The notes: generated from the sequence alone by a model not told the origin. A DNA stretch of 64,000 nucleotides from Hymenobacter sp. YIM 151858-1 (GCF_025979705.1 NZ_CP110136.1:3348001-3412000), one strand, 5' to 3'; positions 15,597-23,739 are shown, counted from the first letter of the stretch. Made by a program: numbers and translations.

Positions 15597-16085
15597 CTTA
15601 GTTTAGGAGTTAGCGAGTTTGGGAGTTAAAGCGTTTTCGGTGGGCGTGGCACCCCCTTTACGCTCGGCAGTAGCATGGGCGCTTTTACGAATTTTGGCAA
15701 GAACGGACACAATTTCGTGGGCTTCCTGCTGCAATTCTTTCAAGCGCTCGGCGGGCAGCAATTCTGCTTCGGCAAGTAGTTCGAGCCAAAACAACGACTC
15801 GTCGGCCTCCTCCAAAGCTACGCCTACTTTGGCCACAAACTCCTTGGCCGAGCGCGCCCGGCAAGCGGCCCGGTAATTGGCCGCCGTGGAGGTAGCTGCC
15901 CGCAGCAGCTGCTTGCCCACCACCTGCTCCACGGCCGAGGTAGGCAACACCTTGTACAGCCGGATTACGCGCAGGGCAAACGCTTTGGTGCGGGCTTTGA
16001 ACTGCTCGGCAAACTCAAAGTTGTTCATAACGGCCGAAGCATAAATAACTCGTTAACTCACAACCTTTTAACTCACTAACTAAAT
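15597..16085. repeat. Inverted family D arms flanking an S23-like gene
   Basis: A left arm (15599-15628, TTTAGGAGTTAGCGAGTTTG and following bases) and a right arm (16046-16084, TTAACTCACAACCTTTTAAC and following bases) are imperfectly complementary and enclose the gene 15603-16028. The left arm encodes the last residues of that protein (LTPKLANS). Related arms without a gene occur at 20757-20890. The arrangement resembles a gene between the stem arms of an rRNA intervening sequence. Confidence 0.65.
15603..16028 (-). CDS. Four-helix-bundle protein, S23/IVS family
   Basis: A 141-residue helical protein of the family first seen in 23S rRNA intervening sequences (TIGR02436-type). Hallmarks are LYKVLPTSAVEQVVGKQLLR, AATSTAANYRAACRARS and FVAKVGVALEEADESLFWLE. 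The fold is shared with Avd of diversity-generating retroelements; biochemical function is unknown. It is not in an rRNA gene here but between a methyltransferase and lolE, flanked on both sides by inverted low-complexity arms. The C-terminus reads into the left arm. A second family member is at 38675-39034. Confidence 0.88.
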   Translation of the reverse strand: MNNFEFAEQFKARTKAFALRVIRLYKVLPTSAVEQVVGKQLLRAATSTAANYRAACRARSAKEFVAKVGVALEEADESLFWLELLAEAELLPAERLKELQQEAHEIVSVLAKIRKSAHATAERKGGATPTENALTPKLANS

Positions 16086-16895
16086 TTATTTCCAGGCTTT
16101 CACAATCAGGCCCGTGCCCGAATCGTGGCGGGAGGTGGTATCCAGCCAGTTCAGCAGCAGGCAGAGCGGAAAGGTAACGAGATAGTAAAAAGGCAGCAGC
16201 ACGAAAAACAGCTTGGAGGCACCCAGCAGCAGAATGGGGTACTTCATCGACAAGCGCCACGAAATCTGGCCCGGAATGCCGTAGCTGTATTTGGCCTCGA
16301 TGCGGTCGAAGCCGGCTTTGCGCAGCTTCTGCTGAATTTCGTCGATGTTGTAGCCGTCGCGCACGTGCTCCTCGATAAAGCTGGCGTCGTCGGCGCCGTG
16401 CACGTCGGAGCCGCCTTGGTCGGAGGGCGTGCTGATGATGAGCATGCCGCCGTCCTTGAGCGACGTGTGCAGGTTGGTCATCACCTCCACGTCTTCCAGG
16501 ATGTGCTCCATCACATCAATGGCCAGGGCCAGATCGAAGGTGTTGGGTTCCCGGTACAGCACCAGGTCTTGCACGGCAAACTGCACGTTGGGGCGCCCGA
16601 TCTGCCGAAAGAAGTTGTTGGAGTCGTTTACCTGCTCGTCCTTGACATCGACGGCCAGAATCTGCCACTTCGGGCTCATGCCCGACAACCAGTAGGTGTA
16701 CTGGCCATAGCCGGCCCCGGCATCGATGATGTTGATGGCCTGGTCGCGGCGGTTTTGGGCCCACTGGCGCAGCTCGCGGTGCACGTGCCAGGTACGCAGC
16801 AGCAGCAAATCGAGCAGGTTGTAAAACAGCCGGCGGAGCCAAGGCGTGCGGTTGAACACGTTGCCAAGCGTCCGCTTAATCGGGTCGTAATGCAA
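16086..16895 (-). CDS. Class I SAM-dependent methyltransferase with membrane tail
   Basis: A 269-residue protein with SAM motif I IIDAGAGYGQYTYWLS at about residues 55-70, an acidic motif II (LAVDVKDEQ) and motif IV-like DLALAIDVMEHILEDVEV, as in UbiE/Methyltransf_11 enzymes. The C-terminus has a hydrophobic stretch (LLLGASKLFFVLLPFYYLVTF) that probably sits in the membrane, suggesting a lipid or lipid-linked substrate. The start is a TTG at 16895; no earlier ATG fits. The substrate is unknown. It follows rbfA after a repeat-filled gap of about 105 bases. Confidence 0.8.
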   Translation of the reverse strand: MHYDPIKRTLGNVFNRTPWLRRLFYNLLDLLLLRTWHVHRELRQWAQNRRDQAINIIDAGAGYGQYTYWLSGMSPKWQILAVDVKDEQVNDSNNFFRQIGRPNVQFAVQDLVLYREPNTFDLALAIDVMEHILEDVEVMTNLHTSLKDGGMLIISTPSDQGGSDVHGADDASFIEEHVRDGYNIDEIQQKLRKAGFDRIEAKYSYGIPGQISWRLSMKYPILLLGASKLFFVLLPFYYLVTFPLCLLLNWLDTTSRHDSGTGLIVKAWK

Positions 16896-16899
16896 GGGA

Positions 16900-17011
16900 G
16901 GATGAGTGGATGAGCGGATGGGTAAATGAGCAGACGATCAGATGGGAATGAATACACGAGCGGCGGCCACTGCCATCCGCTCATCTACTCATCCGGGCAT
17001 CTATTCATCGG
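16900..17011. repeat. Inverted repeat (family C, GGATGAGTGGATGAGCGGAT)
   Basis: The left arm GGATGAGTGGATGAGCGGAT (about 16901-16920, extending further) is mirrored by CCATCCGCTCATCTACTCATC (about 16973-16993). It fills the gap between rbfA and the methyltransferase. The same words occur at 50145-50225. Confidence 0.8.
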
Positions 17012-17414
17012 CAAAGAGGCGCGGGCGCTGGGGTTTGTCGTCTTCGTCTTCCTTGGGCGTGGGCGGAATGTTCAGATCGGACAGGACCTTATCCATGTGC
17101 GTAGCGTACGCGGCCGAGTCGTCGAGGAAAAACTGGAGGTCGGGGATGACGCGCAATTGGTTGCGCACGCGCTTGGCCAACGCGTGGCGCACCTCCTTGG
17201 TGTGCTCCTGCACGGCGGCCACCTGGCTCTGCGGATCGGAGGCCAGCAGCACGCTGAGGTAAATGCGCGCCACGCCTAGGTCGGGGCTTACGCGCACAGC
17301 CGTGATGCTGGGCGGCAGGGTGCCGGCGAACAAGTGCGGCAAATCGCGCCGGAACACTTCGGCCAGCTCTTTCGTGAGTAGGCTGGCGAATTTCTGCTGT
17401 CGTTTGCTTTCCAT
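17001..17414 (-). CDS. rbfA: Ribosome-binding factor A
   Basis: A 137-residue protein with the KH-type RbfA core: MESKRQQKFASLLTKELAEVF at the start, ITAVRVSPDLGVARIYLSVL in the middle and LRVIPDLQFFLDDSAAYATHMDKVL near the end. RbfA helps mature the 16S 5' end and the small subunit. A highly charged tail (PKEDEDDKPQRPRLFADE) follows. The end of the gene reads into the family C repeat arm. A TACCTTTG box on the minus strand ends only 8 bases before the ATG, so the mRNA is probably leaderless or nearly so. Confidence 0.9.
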   Translation of the reverse strand: MESKRQQKFASLLTKELAEVFRRDLPHLFAGTLPPSITAVRVSPDLGVARIYLSVLLASDPQSQVAAVQEHTKEVRHALAKRVRNQLRVIPDLQFFLDDSAAYATHMDKVLSDLNIPPTPKEDEDDKPQRPRLFADE

Positions 17415-17422
17415 AGAATGTG

Positions 17423-17430
17423 CAAAGGTA
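17423..17430 (-). promoter_or_regulatory. -7 promoter box immediately before rbfA
   Basis: TACCTTTG on the minus strand with only 8 bases between the box and the ATG at 17414. A family D-like low-complexity stretch (GGAGTTTAAGAGTTAAGGAG) lies upstream at about 17433-17480. Confidence 0.6.
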
Positions 17431-17595
17431 AAAGGAGTTTAAGAGTTAAGGAGGTTGGGAGGCTAAGAGTTAAGAGCCTGCCCGGCCAGGGCGCGAAGCC
17501 GGGCACCTAGGCCCGCCGGTTTCTGACTTCCTGCCTACGGGGCTACGGCGCAGGCGGCGGCCGCCGGCAGCACCAAACTTTGCAGGGCCGCCCGC

Positions 17596-17603
17596 TACCT
17601 TTG
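17596..17603 (+). promoter_or_regulatory. -7 promoter box for the membrane protein gene
   Basis: TACCTTTG on the plus strand, 62 bases before the TTG start at 17666; it fits the TAnnTTTG consensus. Confidence 0.55.
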
Positions 17604-17665
17604 AACGGGCGGGGCCAGCCGTTGGCCAAGCCCCCACGACTCCTGGCTTCCAAGACCCCGATAAC

Positions 17666-19084
17666 TTGCTTCAGTTTTTCCGAAGTACGCTCCCCTCGCG
17701 CCTCGTGCTGCTGGTGCTGCTGGCCCTAGGTCTGCGGTTGCCCCTGCTGTGGCTGGGCGAAGTACCCCTCTCGATGGCCGAGCTGCGCGGCTGGCTGCTG
17801 GGCGAGCGGCTGCACGCCGGCGCCGTACTCTACCGCGACTTGTACGACCACACGGCCCCGCTGGCCGCCGTTTTTTACGGCCTGCTCGATGTGGCCTTGC
17901 CCCGCTCCTGGGTGCTCTACCGCGTTGCGGCCCTAGGGCTGGTGGTGGTGCAGGCCATTCGGCTGAGTGTGGTGTTCAACCGCTACAACGTGCACCCCGA
18001 GCGTGGCTACCTGGCGGCCCTCACCTATGCCCTGCTCGCCAGCGTTACCACCGACCTCGACGTGCTTTCGCCTTTGCTGATGGGCCAAACTTTTGTGGTA
18101 TTCTCGCTAAGCGCCCTGCTGCCCACTTCGCGCGAGGGGTACGACAGCAGCCGCCTTTTCAGGGCGGGCTTTCTGCTGGGGCTGGCGGCGCTGTGCTACC
18201 TGCCGCTGGCGTGGTTGCTGGTGGTGGGGCTGTTTGCGGTTATCAGCTTCGCGGCCAACTCGTTCCGCAGCTTTTTGCTGCTGCTCTGCGGCTTTGCTTT
18301 TCCCTACGCCGTTACGGCTACCTTCTTCCTCTATACCAACTCGCTGGCGAGCTTTCAGCAGTTTCATTTTGTGCCCATGTTTACGGGTGCTGCCATGGCC
18401 GACGCCCTGCCCCGCGGCCTGCAACTGGGGCTGGCCATTTTGCCCGGCATCGTGCTGCTGGCAGCGCTGGCCCGCACTTTCACTTCCTCCCTAGGTCTGG
18501 TATTTCAGGTGAAGTTTCAGCAGCTGATGCTGGTGTGGCTGGCCGTGGCCCTGGTGCTGGGGGCGGTGCTGCGCGTAAAGGCGCCGGGCATACTGGCCGT
18601 GGCCTTGCCGCCGGTTGCGTACTTCGGATTGTTTTTGTGGCAACGCACGCAGCGCCTGTGGGTGGCCGAAACCATGTTTCTGGTGCTGGTGGGCGCCGTG
18701 GCGGTGGTGCGCTACCGCACGGTGCTGGGCCTGGAGCAAGTGCTGCACCTACCCAGCGAAGCCCAGTACGCCGCCCGCCCCGATAAGCGCTACGCCGCTG
18801 TGCGGGGCCAGAGCGTGCTGGTACTGGGCCCGAGCCGGGGAGTGTACGTCGAAAACTCGGCGGGCAGCCCCTACATCGACTGGCGCCTGGCGCAGCGTGA
18901 TTTCGGCTATCTGAATCAGTACAGCGCCATTTTCAGGCTGGCCAACAACCTGGCCTCTCCCCCGCCCTACCTCATCGATGAAGTAGGCCTGCTGCCCGAG
19001 CTACGTTACAAGCTGCCCACCATTTTTGGCCGCTACCAGCCTACCGGTACACCTAGGGTTTATCGGTTAGCGGGTGGCAGGTGA
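17666..19084 (+). CDS. Polytopic membrane protein, glycosyltransferase-like N-terminus
   Basis: A 472-residue protein with about ten to twelve hydrophobic helices. The N-terminal part (ELRGWLLGERLHAGAVLYRD and DHTAPLAAVFYGLL) resembles the first loop of GT39/ArnT-like lipid-linked sugar transferases, where such Asp residues are catalytic, but the rest is too divergent to be sure. Uncharacterised proteins of this kind (possibly DUF6427) are common in Bacteroidota. Translation begins at TTG 17666 (LQFFRSTLPSRLVLLVLLAL). The gene is divergent from rbfA and is followed by a tandem heptamer repeat. Role unknown; probably cell envelope. Confidence 0.7.
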   Translation: MLQFFRSTLPSRLVLLVLLALGLRLPLLWLGEVPLSMAELRGWLLGERLHAGAVLYRDLYDHTAPLAAVFYGLLDVALPRSWVLYRVAALGLVVVQAIRLSVVFNRYNVHPERGYLAALTYALLASVTTDLDVLSPLLMGQTFVVFSLSALLPTSREGYDSSRLFRAGFLLGLAALCYLPLAWLLVVGLFAVISFAANSFRSFLLLLCGFAFPYAVTATFFLYTNSLASFQQFHFVPMFTGAAMADALPRGLQLGLAILPGIVLLAALARTFTSSLGLVFQVKFQQLMLVWLAVALVLGAVLRVKAPGILAVALPPVAYFGLFLWQRTQRLWVAETMFLVLVGAVAVVRYRTVLGLEQVLHLPSEAQYAARPDKRYAAVRGQSVLVLGPSRGVYVENSAGSPYIDWRLAQRDFGYLNQYSAIFRLANNLASPPPYLIDEVGLLPELRYKLPTIFGRYQPTGTPRVYRLAGGR

Positions 19085-19094
19085 CAGGTTAGAG

Positions 19095-19157
19095 GTTAGG
19101 AGTTAGGAGTTAGGAGTTAGGAGTTAGGAGTTAGGAGTTAGGAGTTAGGAGTTAGGA
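19095..19157. repeat. Tandem heptamer repeat, nine copies of GTTAGGA
   Basis: Nine perfect consecutive copies of GTTAGGA (63 bases), preceded by a diverged copy (GTTAGAG). It lies just after the stop of the polytopic membrane protein gene, inside a larger repeat-filled gap. Perfect short tandem repeats of this length are prone to copy-number change. Confidence 0.95.
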
Positions 19158-19349
19158 GCGTACTGGGTTGTGATTTTGGGGTTTCGAAAGTCTGGCGGAA
19201 GCTTCTGCCAAACGAAAAAGCGAGAAACCCGGGCCCGGCCCTAGGTGGCGCCGAACCCCAGATTCCTCGCTGCTGCTCGGAATGACAGATGACGTGTCAC
19301 GTGTTACCTGTCACCTCATTAACTCACAAACTCGTCAACTCATAAACTC
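19158..19349. repeat. Intergenic repeat arms (families B and D)
   Basis: ACGTGTCACGTGTTACCTGT (about 19289-19308) is the inverted partner of GTGACAGG at 19081, and AACTCACAAACTCGTCAACT (about 19320-19339) pairs with the GAGTTAGGAGTTAGG-type tandem. The whole 19085-19349 gap is thus an inverted-repeat cassette. A CCTAGG site is at 19240. No gene is seen. Confidence 0.7.
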
Positions 19350-19784
19350 TTAACACTCAATCTTCCCCACGCGGTTTTGGTGACGGCCGCCCTCAAAAGC
19401 GGTGTTCAGAAACTCGGCGGCAATTGCGCGGGCCTGCTCTTCGCTTACGAAACGGGCGGGCAGGCACAGCACGTTGGCGTTGTTGTGCTGGCGCGCCAGC
19501 GAGGCCAGCTCGGGCAGCCAGGCAATGGCCGCGCGCACGCCCTGGTGCTTGTTGGCCGTGATGCACACCCCGTTGGCCGAGCCGCAGATCAGGATGCCCT
19601 GGGGCAGCTCGCCGGCGGCTACGGCAGCCGCCAGCGGGTGCGCAAAGTCGGGGTAATCGGCCGAGTCGGTGGAGTGCGCGCCGAAGTCGCGCACCTCGTA
19701 GCCTTGCTGCTCCAGCCAGGGCTTCAGCATTTCTTTGTAGGCAAAGCCGGCGTGGTCGGAGCCGATAGCTAGTTGCTTGTTCAT
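19350..19784 (-). CDS. rpiB: Ribose-5-phosphate isomerase B
   Basis: A 144-residue RpiB/LacAB-family isomerase: MNKQLAIGSDHAGFAYKEML (phosphate and active-site His/Asp), DSADYPDFAHPLA, then GILICGSANGVCITANKHQG, with the catalytic Cys in the ICG(S/T)G-type motif (here ICGSANG, Cys kept), and NNANVLCLPARFV. It interconverts ribose 5-phosphate and ribulose 5-phosphate in the pentose phosphate pathway. It is downstream of tatC with a terminator between (19846-19871), so it is probably transcribed separately. The final residues read RHQNRVGKIEC, typical for the family. Confidence 0.93.
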   Translation of the reverse strand: MNKQLAIGSDHAGFAYKEMLKPWLEQQGYEVRDFGAHSTDSADYPDFAHPLAAAVAAGELPQGILICGSANGVCITANKHQGVRAAIAWLPELASLARQHNNANVLCLPARFVSEEQARAIAAEFLNTAFEGGRHQNRVGKIEC

Positions 19785-19845
19785 GCAGGTATCAGGGTTT
19801 GATGCCGCTGGGCGGCACCTAGGTTAGTTAGTTGGTAGTAAAGCA

Positions 19846-19871
19846 AAAGAGCGGGTTGCGGCCCGCTCTTT
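19846..19871. terminator. Terminator hairpin after tatC
   Basis: AAAGAGCGGG pairs with CCCGCTCTTT around a TTGCGG loop, followed on the minus strand by a T-rich run. It lies between tatC and rpiB. Confidence 0.75.
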
Positions 19872-19878
19872 CTGGTAG

Positions 19879-20697
19879 TTACACCTGGCCGTGGTTTTCG
19901 GCCAGCTGGGCATTCAGGCGGTCCACATCTTTGCGGCGCACCACGCGGGCAATGTTGATGCTGAGCTCGTAAAGCAGCAGAATGGGCAGCGTCACGATAA
20001 TCTGCGACGACACATCGGGCGGGGTGATTATGGCCGCTATTACCAGAATTACCACAATAGCGTGCTTGCGGTAGAGGCGCATGATTTCGGGCGTAATCAG
20101 TCCGGCTTTGGCCAGGAAGAACACCACCATCGGCAGCTCGAACACGAAGGCGCACGACAGCGTCATGGTGGTGAGCGTGGAGAGGTAGCTCTGCAGGTCG
20201 AACTGGTTTTCCACCGTCGGATCGAGCACGTAGCCGGCCAGGAAGTTGATGCTCATGGGCGCGGCAATAAAGTAGCCGAACAACAACCCGAAGATGAACA
20301 GGATGGAAACGAAGAACACCGCCCCGCGCGAGTTGGCCCGCTCGTGGGGGTACAGGCCGGGGCTGATAAAGCGCCACAGCTCCCAGAACAGGTACGGAAA
20401 GCCCAGCACCAACCCGACGATAAACGAGGTGCTGATGTGCATGGTCAACTGGCCGCTCATCTGGCGGTTCTGAATCACGAAACCCACCTTGTCCATACAC
20501 AAGGCTGGGGCATTAAGCATTTGCCCCAGCTTGCAGAACATGCGGTACGTCCAGAAATCGGAGCGCGACGGGCCCAGGATCAGATCGTGAAAAAGAAAAT
20601 CCTTGGCCAGAAAGGCCGCAAGCGCAAACACCAGTACCGCAATAGCCGCACGAATAATGTGCCAGCGGAGCGCCTCCAGGTGGTCGATGAAGGACAT
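19879..20697 (-). CDS. tatC: Twin-arginine translocase subunit TatC
   Basis: A 272-residue six-helix membrane protein beginning MSFIDHLEALRWHIIRAAIA, with the conserved cytoplasmic N-terminus (HLEALRWH) that recognises the twin-arginine signal, FWELWRFISPGLYPHERA (loop with conserved Glu and Pro) and the late helix AIVVILVIAAIITPPD. TatC is the receptor core of the Tat export pathway for folded proteins. The first ATG is at 20697; the frame is open further to a GTG at 20814, but that extension (from about 20760) is encoded by an intergenic repeat arm. A TTG at 20754 is another possible start, since KFQQNRAAAEGGEMSF looks like real coding sequence. tatA/B are not nearby. Confidence 0.9.
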   Translation of the reverse strand: MSFIDHLEALRWHIIRAAIAVLVFALAAFLAKDFLFHDLILGPSRSDFWTYRMFCKLGQMLNAPALCMDKVGFVIQNRQMSGQLTMHISTSFIVGLVLGFPYLFWELWRFISPGLYPHERANSRGAVFFVSILFIFGLLFGYFIAAPMSINFLAGYVLDPTVENQFDLQSYLSTLTTMTLSCAFVFELPMVVFFLAKAGLITPEIMRLYRKHAIVVILVIAAIITPPDVSSQIIVTLPILLLYELSINIARVVRRKDVDRLNAQLAENHGQV

Positions 20698-20756
20698 CTC
20701 GCCCCCTTCGGCGGCCGCACGGTTTTGCTGAAATTTTTGGGTCGGAGACTGCAAAG

Positions 20757-20890
20757 AGTTGGTGAGTTTTTGAGGTAATGAGTTTAGGAGTTTGACCAAA
20801 CCGAAATGGGCCACACGGTAACTACGCGTTCAGTTGCTGAGCCGGATTCGCACCCAACTCTTAAACTCCCAAACTCCTATACTCTTAAAC
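20757..20890. repeat. Inverted repeat (family D, TTGAGGTAATGAGTTTAGGAG)
   Basis: The left arm GAGTTTTTGAGGTAATGAGT (about 20764-20783) and following GAGTTTAGGAG pair with the right arm CAACTCTTAAACTCCCAAAC (about 20854-20873). It lies between glyA and tatC. The left arm runs into the open frame upstream of tatC. Confidence 0.75.
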
Positions 20891-22180
20891 TGAAAAGAGC
20901 GGCAGGTCGCGCATCATGGCGTTTACCTGCTGGCGCACCTGGCCGATGCGGGTGTCGTTGTCGTGGTTCATCAGCACCTGATCGATAAAGTCGACGATGC
21001 GGGCCATGTCGGCTTCGCGCAGGCCGCGGGTAGTTACGGCAGCCGAGCCGATGCGCATGCCCGAGGTAACGAACGGCGACTTGTCGTCGAAGGGCACCAT
21101 GTTTTTGTTGATGGTGATGTCGGCCTTGATGAGCGTGTTCTCGGCCAGCTTGCCCGTCAGGCCTTTGCTGCGCAGGTCAATCAGCATCAGGTGGTTATCG
21201 GTACCGCCCGAAATAATCTGGTAGCCGCGCTCGGTAAAAGCGTTGGCCAGGGCCTGCGCGTTGCGGATTACCTGCTGCGCGTACTCGCCGTAGGCGTCGC
21301 TGAGGGCTTCGCCGAAGGCAACGGCTTTGGCACCGATTACGTGCTCCAAGGGGCCGCCCTGCGTGCCGGGGAACACCGCCCCGTCGAGCACCGACGACAT
21401 CGAGCGGATTTCGCCCTTCGGGGTTTTCAGACCTAGGGGGTTCTCGAAGTCGCGGCCCAGCATGATGAGGCCGCCGCGCGGGCCGCGCAGGGTTTTGTGC
21501 GTGGTGGTGGTTACGATGTGGCAATGCTCGAAGGGCGAGTTCAGCAAACCCTTGGCAATGAGACCCGAGGGGTGCGAAATATCAGCCAGCAGCAAGGCGC
21601 CTACCTCGTCGGCGGCTTCGCGCAGGGCTTGGTAATTCCAGTCGCGCGAGTAGGCCGAGGCCCCGCAGATGATGAGCTTGGGCTGCTCGCGGCGGGCGGT
21701 TTCCTTTACTTTTTCCCAGTCGATGAGGCCGGTTTCGGGCTCCACGCCGTAGAACGAAGGCTGGTAGAGCTTGCCCGAGAAGTTTACCGGCGAGCCGTGC
21801 GTGAGGTGGCCGCCGTGCGAGAGGTCGAAACCCAGAATTTTGTCGCCGGGCTTCAGAATGCCCAGCATAACGGCGGCGTTGGCCTGCGCGCCCGAGTGGG
21901 GCTGCACGTTGGCCCACTCCACGCCAAACAGCTCTTTTACGCGGTCGATGGCCAGTTGCTCGATCTGATCGACGATTTCGCAGCCGCCGTAGTAGCGCTT
22001 GCCGGGCAGGCCCTCGGCGTATTTGTTCGTCAGGATGGAGCCCTGGGCTTGCATTACCTGCTCCGAAACGAAGTTTTCGGAGGCGATAAGCTCCAGCCCG
22101 TGCATCTGCCGCTCTTGTTCGCGGCGAATCAGGTCGAATACAACGGTATCGGGAGCGAGAGTGCGGGTCGTGGTTTCCAT
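20885..22180 (-). CDS. glyA: Serine hydroxymethyltransferase
   Basis: A 431-residue PLP enzyme with the full GlyA pattern: [66 protein letters not shown], and the PLP-Lys segment [15 protein letters not shown]. It converts serine and tetrahydrofolate to glycine and methylene-THF in the cytoplasm. The last residue region overlaps the family D right arm slightly. A TACCTTTG box on the minus strand at 22185-22192 ends only 4 bases before the ATG, which implies a leaderless transcript. Confidence 0.97.
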   Translation of the reverse strand: METTTRTLAPDTVVFDLIRREQERQMHGLELIASENFVSEQVMQAQGSILTNKYAEGLPGKRYYGGCEIVDQIEQLAIDRVKELFGVEWANVQPHSGAQANAAVMLGILKPGDKILGFDLSHGGHLTHGSPVNFSGKLYQPSFYGVEPETGLIDWEKVKETARREQPKLIICGASAYSRDWNYQALREAADEVGALLLADISHPSGLIAKGLLNSPFEHCHIVTTTTHKTLRGPRGGLIMLGRDFENPLGLKTPKGEIRSMSSVLDGAVFPGTQGGPLEHVIGAKAVAFGEALSDAYGEYAQQVIRNAQALANAFTERGYQIISGGTDNHLMLIDLRSKGLTGKLAENTLIKADITINKNMVPFDDKSPFVTSGMRIGSAAVTTRGLREADMARIVDFIDQVLMNHDNDTRIGQVRQQVNAMMRDLPLFSV

Positions 22181-22184
22181 TCTT

Positions 22185-22192
22185 CAAAGGTA
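22185..22192 (-). promoter_or_regulatory. -7 promoter box immediately before glyA
   Basis: TACCTTTG on the minus strand, with 4 bases between the box and the ATG at 22180. Transcription should begin at or next to the start codon. Confidence 0.65.
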
Positions 22193-22410
22193 AGGCGCGG
22201 CTTCTTACCGACGAACAACCGTGGCCCCGGCTTGCGCCCAACTACTTGGCCTAGGTGCCGGGGCGGGTTTTCGGGCCCGGGGGCCAACCAAAGCCAAGCC
22301 CGGCCGTTAGGGCAGGTAGCCTAGGTTATGCGGAGTTTTCCCGGAACCGGCAGCAACAGGCCTTACTTGCCGTTCGTTGTTGTTACTTGCTGCTTGAAGC
22401 CTTTTGCCCC

Positions 22411-23694
22411 GTGAGTTACTTTCTGTCGGAACAGCTTGCCCGGTTGCGTACCGGTACCCTCACGCCGCTCACCGATTTTTACGAGCAGCAGCGCGATATT
22501 TTTAGCCGCTGGGCCCGGCGCCAGTTTGGCACCACGGCCGAGCCGGCGCACGCGGTGCTGCGCGAGGTGCTGCTTGAGTTCTACGACCAGGCCAACGACG
22601 GACGCCTCAGCCGCTGGCCCACCGATTTGCGCGCCCACCTTTACGGCGTAGCGCGGCAAATCCTGACAGCGACCGTAACGAACACGGCGCTGTCGGCCGA
22701 ATTGCCCCTGCCCGCTTCCGAAGCCGACCGCCGCGTGCTGGTGCTGCGCACCATGCGCCAGCTACCCTACGACAGCCAGCTGGTGCTGCAGCAGTTTTAT
22801 TTCCACGGCTCCAACTTCGAAACGCTGGCCGTAAAGCTTGGCTACCCCAACGCCAACGTGGCCCGCCGCCAGAAATCCGACGCGCTGCGCAAACTCTACG
22901 AAGCCCTGCAGCGGCAGGGCGCTGTGGGCACCGCCGAGTTGCTGCCCCACCTCACGGAGGTAGAGCGCTCGGCCGATGGCCTGATGACGGCCGCCGAACA
23001 AGACGAGTTCGATGCCCAGATGATGCTCGACGGGGAATTGCGCCAGGCGTGCCTGGCCTACGAGCAGTACGCCGCCGATTTGCGCTGGGCCGCCGGCCGC
23101 GAAACCCTGCGCCTCCGCCTCGAGTCGCTGGACCGGCGGGTGGCGCAACGCATGGCCGCGCAGCAGCGCATTAGCCGGCGGCAGCGCCGCCAACGGGTGC
23201 GCCTGGGGGTAGTGGCGGCGGCGCTGGCAGTGCTTATCGGCTGCCTGGTGGTGTTTTGGCCCAAGCGCAGCTCGCCAAGCAAGGCCTGGGCTGATTTTGA
23301 TGTGCAGGAGCCCGGCCTGCCCGCTGCCGTTACGGAAGGCCGCCCGCTGCTCGAGCAAAGCATGAACCTCTACCGCAGCGGGCGTTACCCGGCTGCGCTG
23401 CACTCGCTGCGCCGCTTGCCGGCGGGCTCCCTAGGTCAGGATACCTTCTTGTTTTACAACGGCTTGCTGCTGCTGCGCCAAGAGCAGCCCCAGCAAGCCG
23501 AAAGCTACTTTCAGCGGGTTAGCCAGATGCCCAACTCCCCCATGGCCGGCCGGGCCACGTTTTACCTAGGGCTGGCGCACTGGCAGCAGCAGGAGCTGCC
23601 GCAGGCCCAAAAAGCCCTGCAGCGCGCCGCCGAAACCGGCCCCCAGCCGCACCGCAACATGGCCCAGCGCGCCTTGCGCGAGGCCGGCCTGTAA
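22411..23694 (+). CDS. Sigma-70-like / anti-sigma-like / membrane / TPR fusion protein
   Basis: A 427-residue protein from a GTG at 22411 (a longer frame to 22255 has a non-protein-like leader). Residues ~20-90 look like sigma-70 region 2 of Bacteroidota ECF factors (DFYEQQRDIFSRWARRQFG, VLREVLLEFYDQANDGRLSR, LRAHLYGVARQIL). Residues ~108-168 look like region 4 with its helix-turn-helix (LPYDSQLVLQQFYFHGSNFE, TLAVKLGYPNANVARRQKS). Residues ~183-225 resemble the linker of anti-sigma factors (GLMTAAEQDEFDAQMMLDGE). A single membrane helix (LGVVAAALAVLIGCLVVFW, ~265-283) follows, then TPR-like helices (SMNLYRSGRYPAALHSLRRL and AESYFQRVSQMPNSPMAGRA). The arrangement suggests a membrane-tethered transcription factor. 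Each piece alone is recognisable; the joint function is inference. Confidence 0.75.
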   Translation: MSYFLSEQLARLRTGTLTPLTDFYEQQRDIFSRWARRQFGTTAEPAHAVLREVLLEFYDQANDGRLSRWPTDLRAHLYGVARQILTATVTNTALSAELPLPASEADRRVLVLRTMRQLPYDSQLVLQQFYFHGSNFETLAVKLGYPNANVARRQKSDALRKLYEALQRQGAVGTAELLPHLTEVERSADGLMTAAEQDEFDAQMMLDGELRQACLAYEQYAADLRWAAGRETLRLRLESLDRRVAQRMAAQQRISRRQRRQRVRLGVVAAALAVLIGCLVVFWPKRSSPSKAWADFDVQEPGLPAAVTEGRPLLEQSMNLYRSGRYPAALHSLRRLPAGSLGQDTFLFYNGLLLLRQEQPQQAESYFQRVSQMPNSPMAGRATFYLGLAHWQQQELPQAQKALQRAAETGPQPHRNMAQRALREAGL

Positions 23695-23739
23695 CACGCG
23701 GCCTGGCAGAGTCTTGCGTTATCAGCAAGGCAATAAGTT

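Noticed and set aside
15603-16028. HEPN toxin or Avd of a diversity-generating retroelement
   Set aside because: Sequence fits the S23 family; no reverse transcriptase, template/variable repeat or MNT partner is nearby.
19085-19349. CRISPR array
   Set aside because: The unit is only 7 bases, contiguous, without spacers; no cas genes nearby.
22255-22410. N-terminal extension of the sigma-fusion protein
   Set aside because: Non-protein-like leader with two CCTAGG sites; the GTG at 22411 starts the conserved part.
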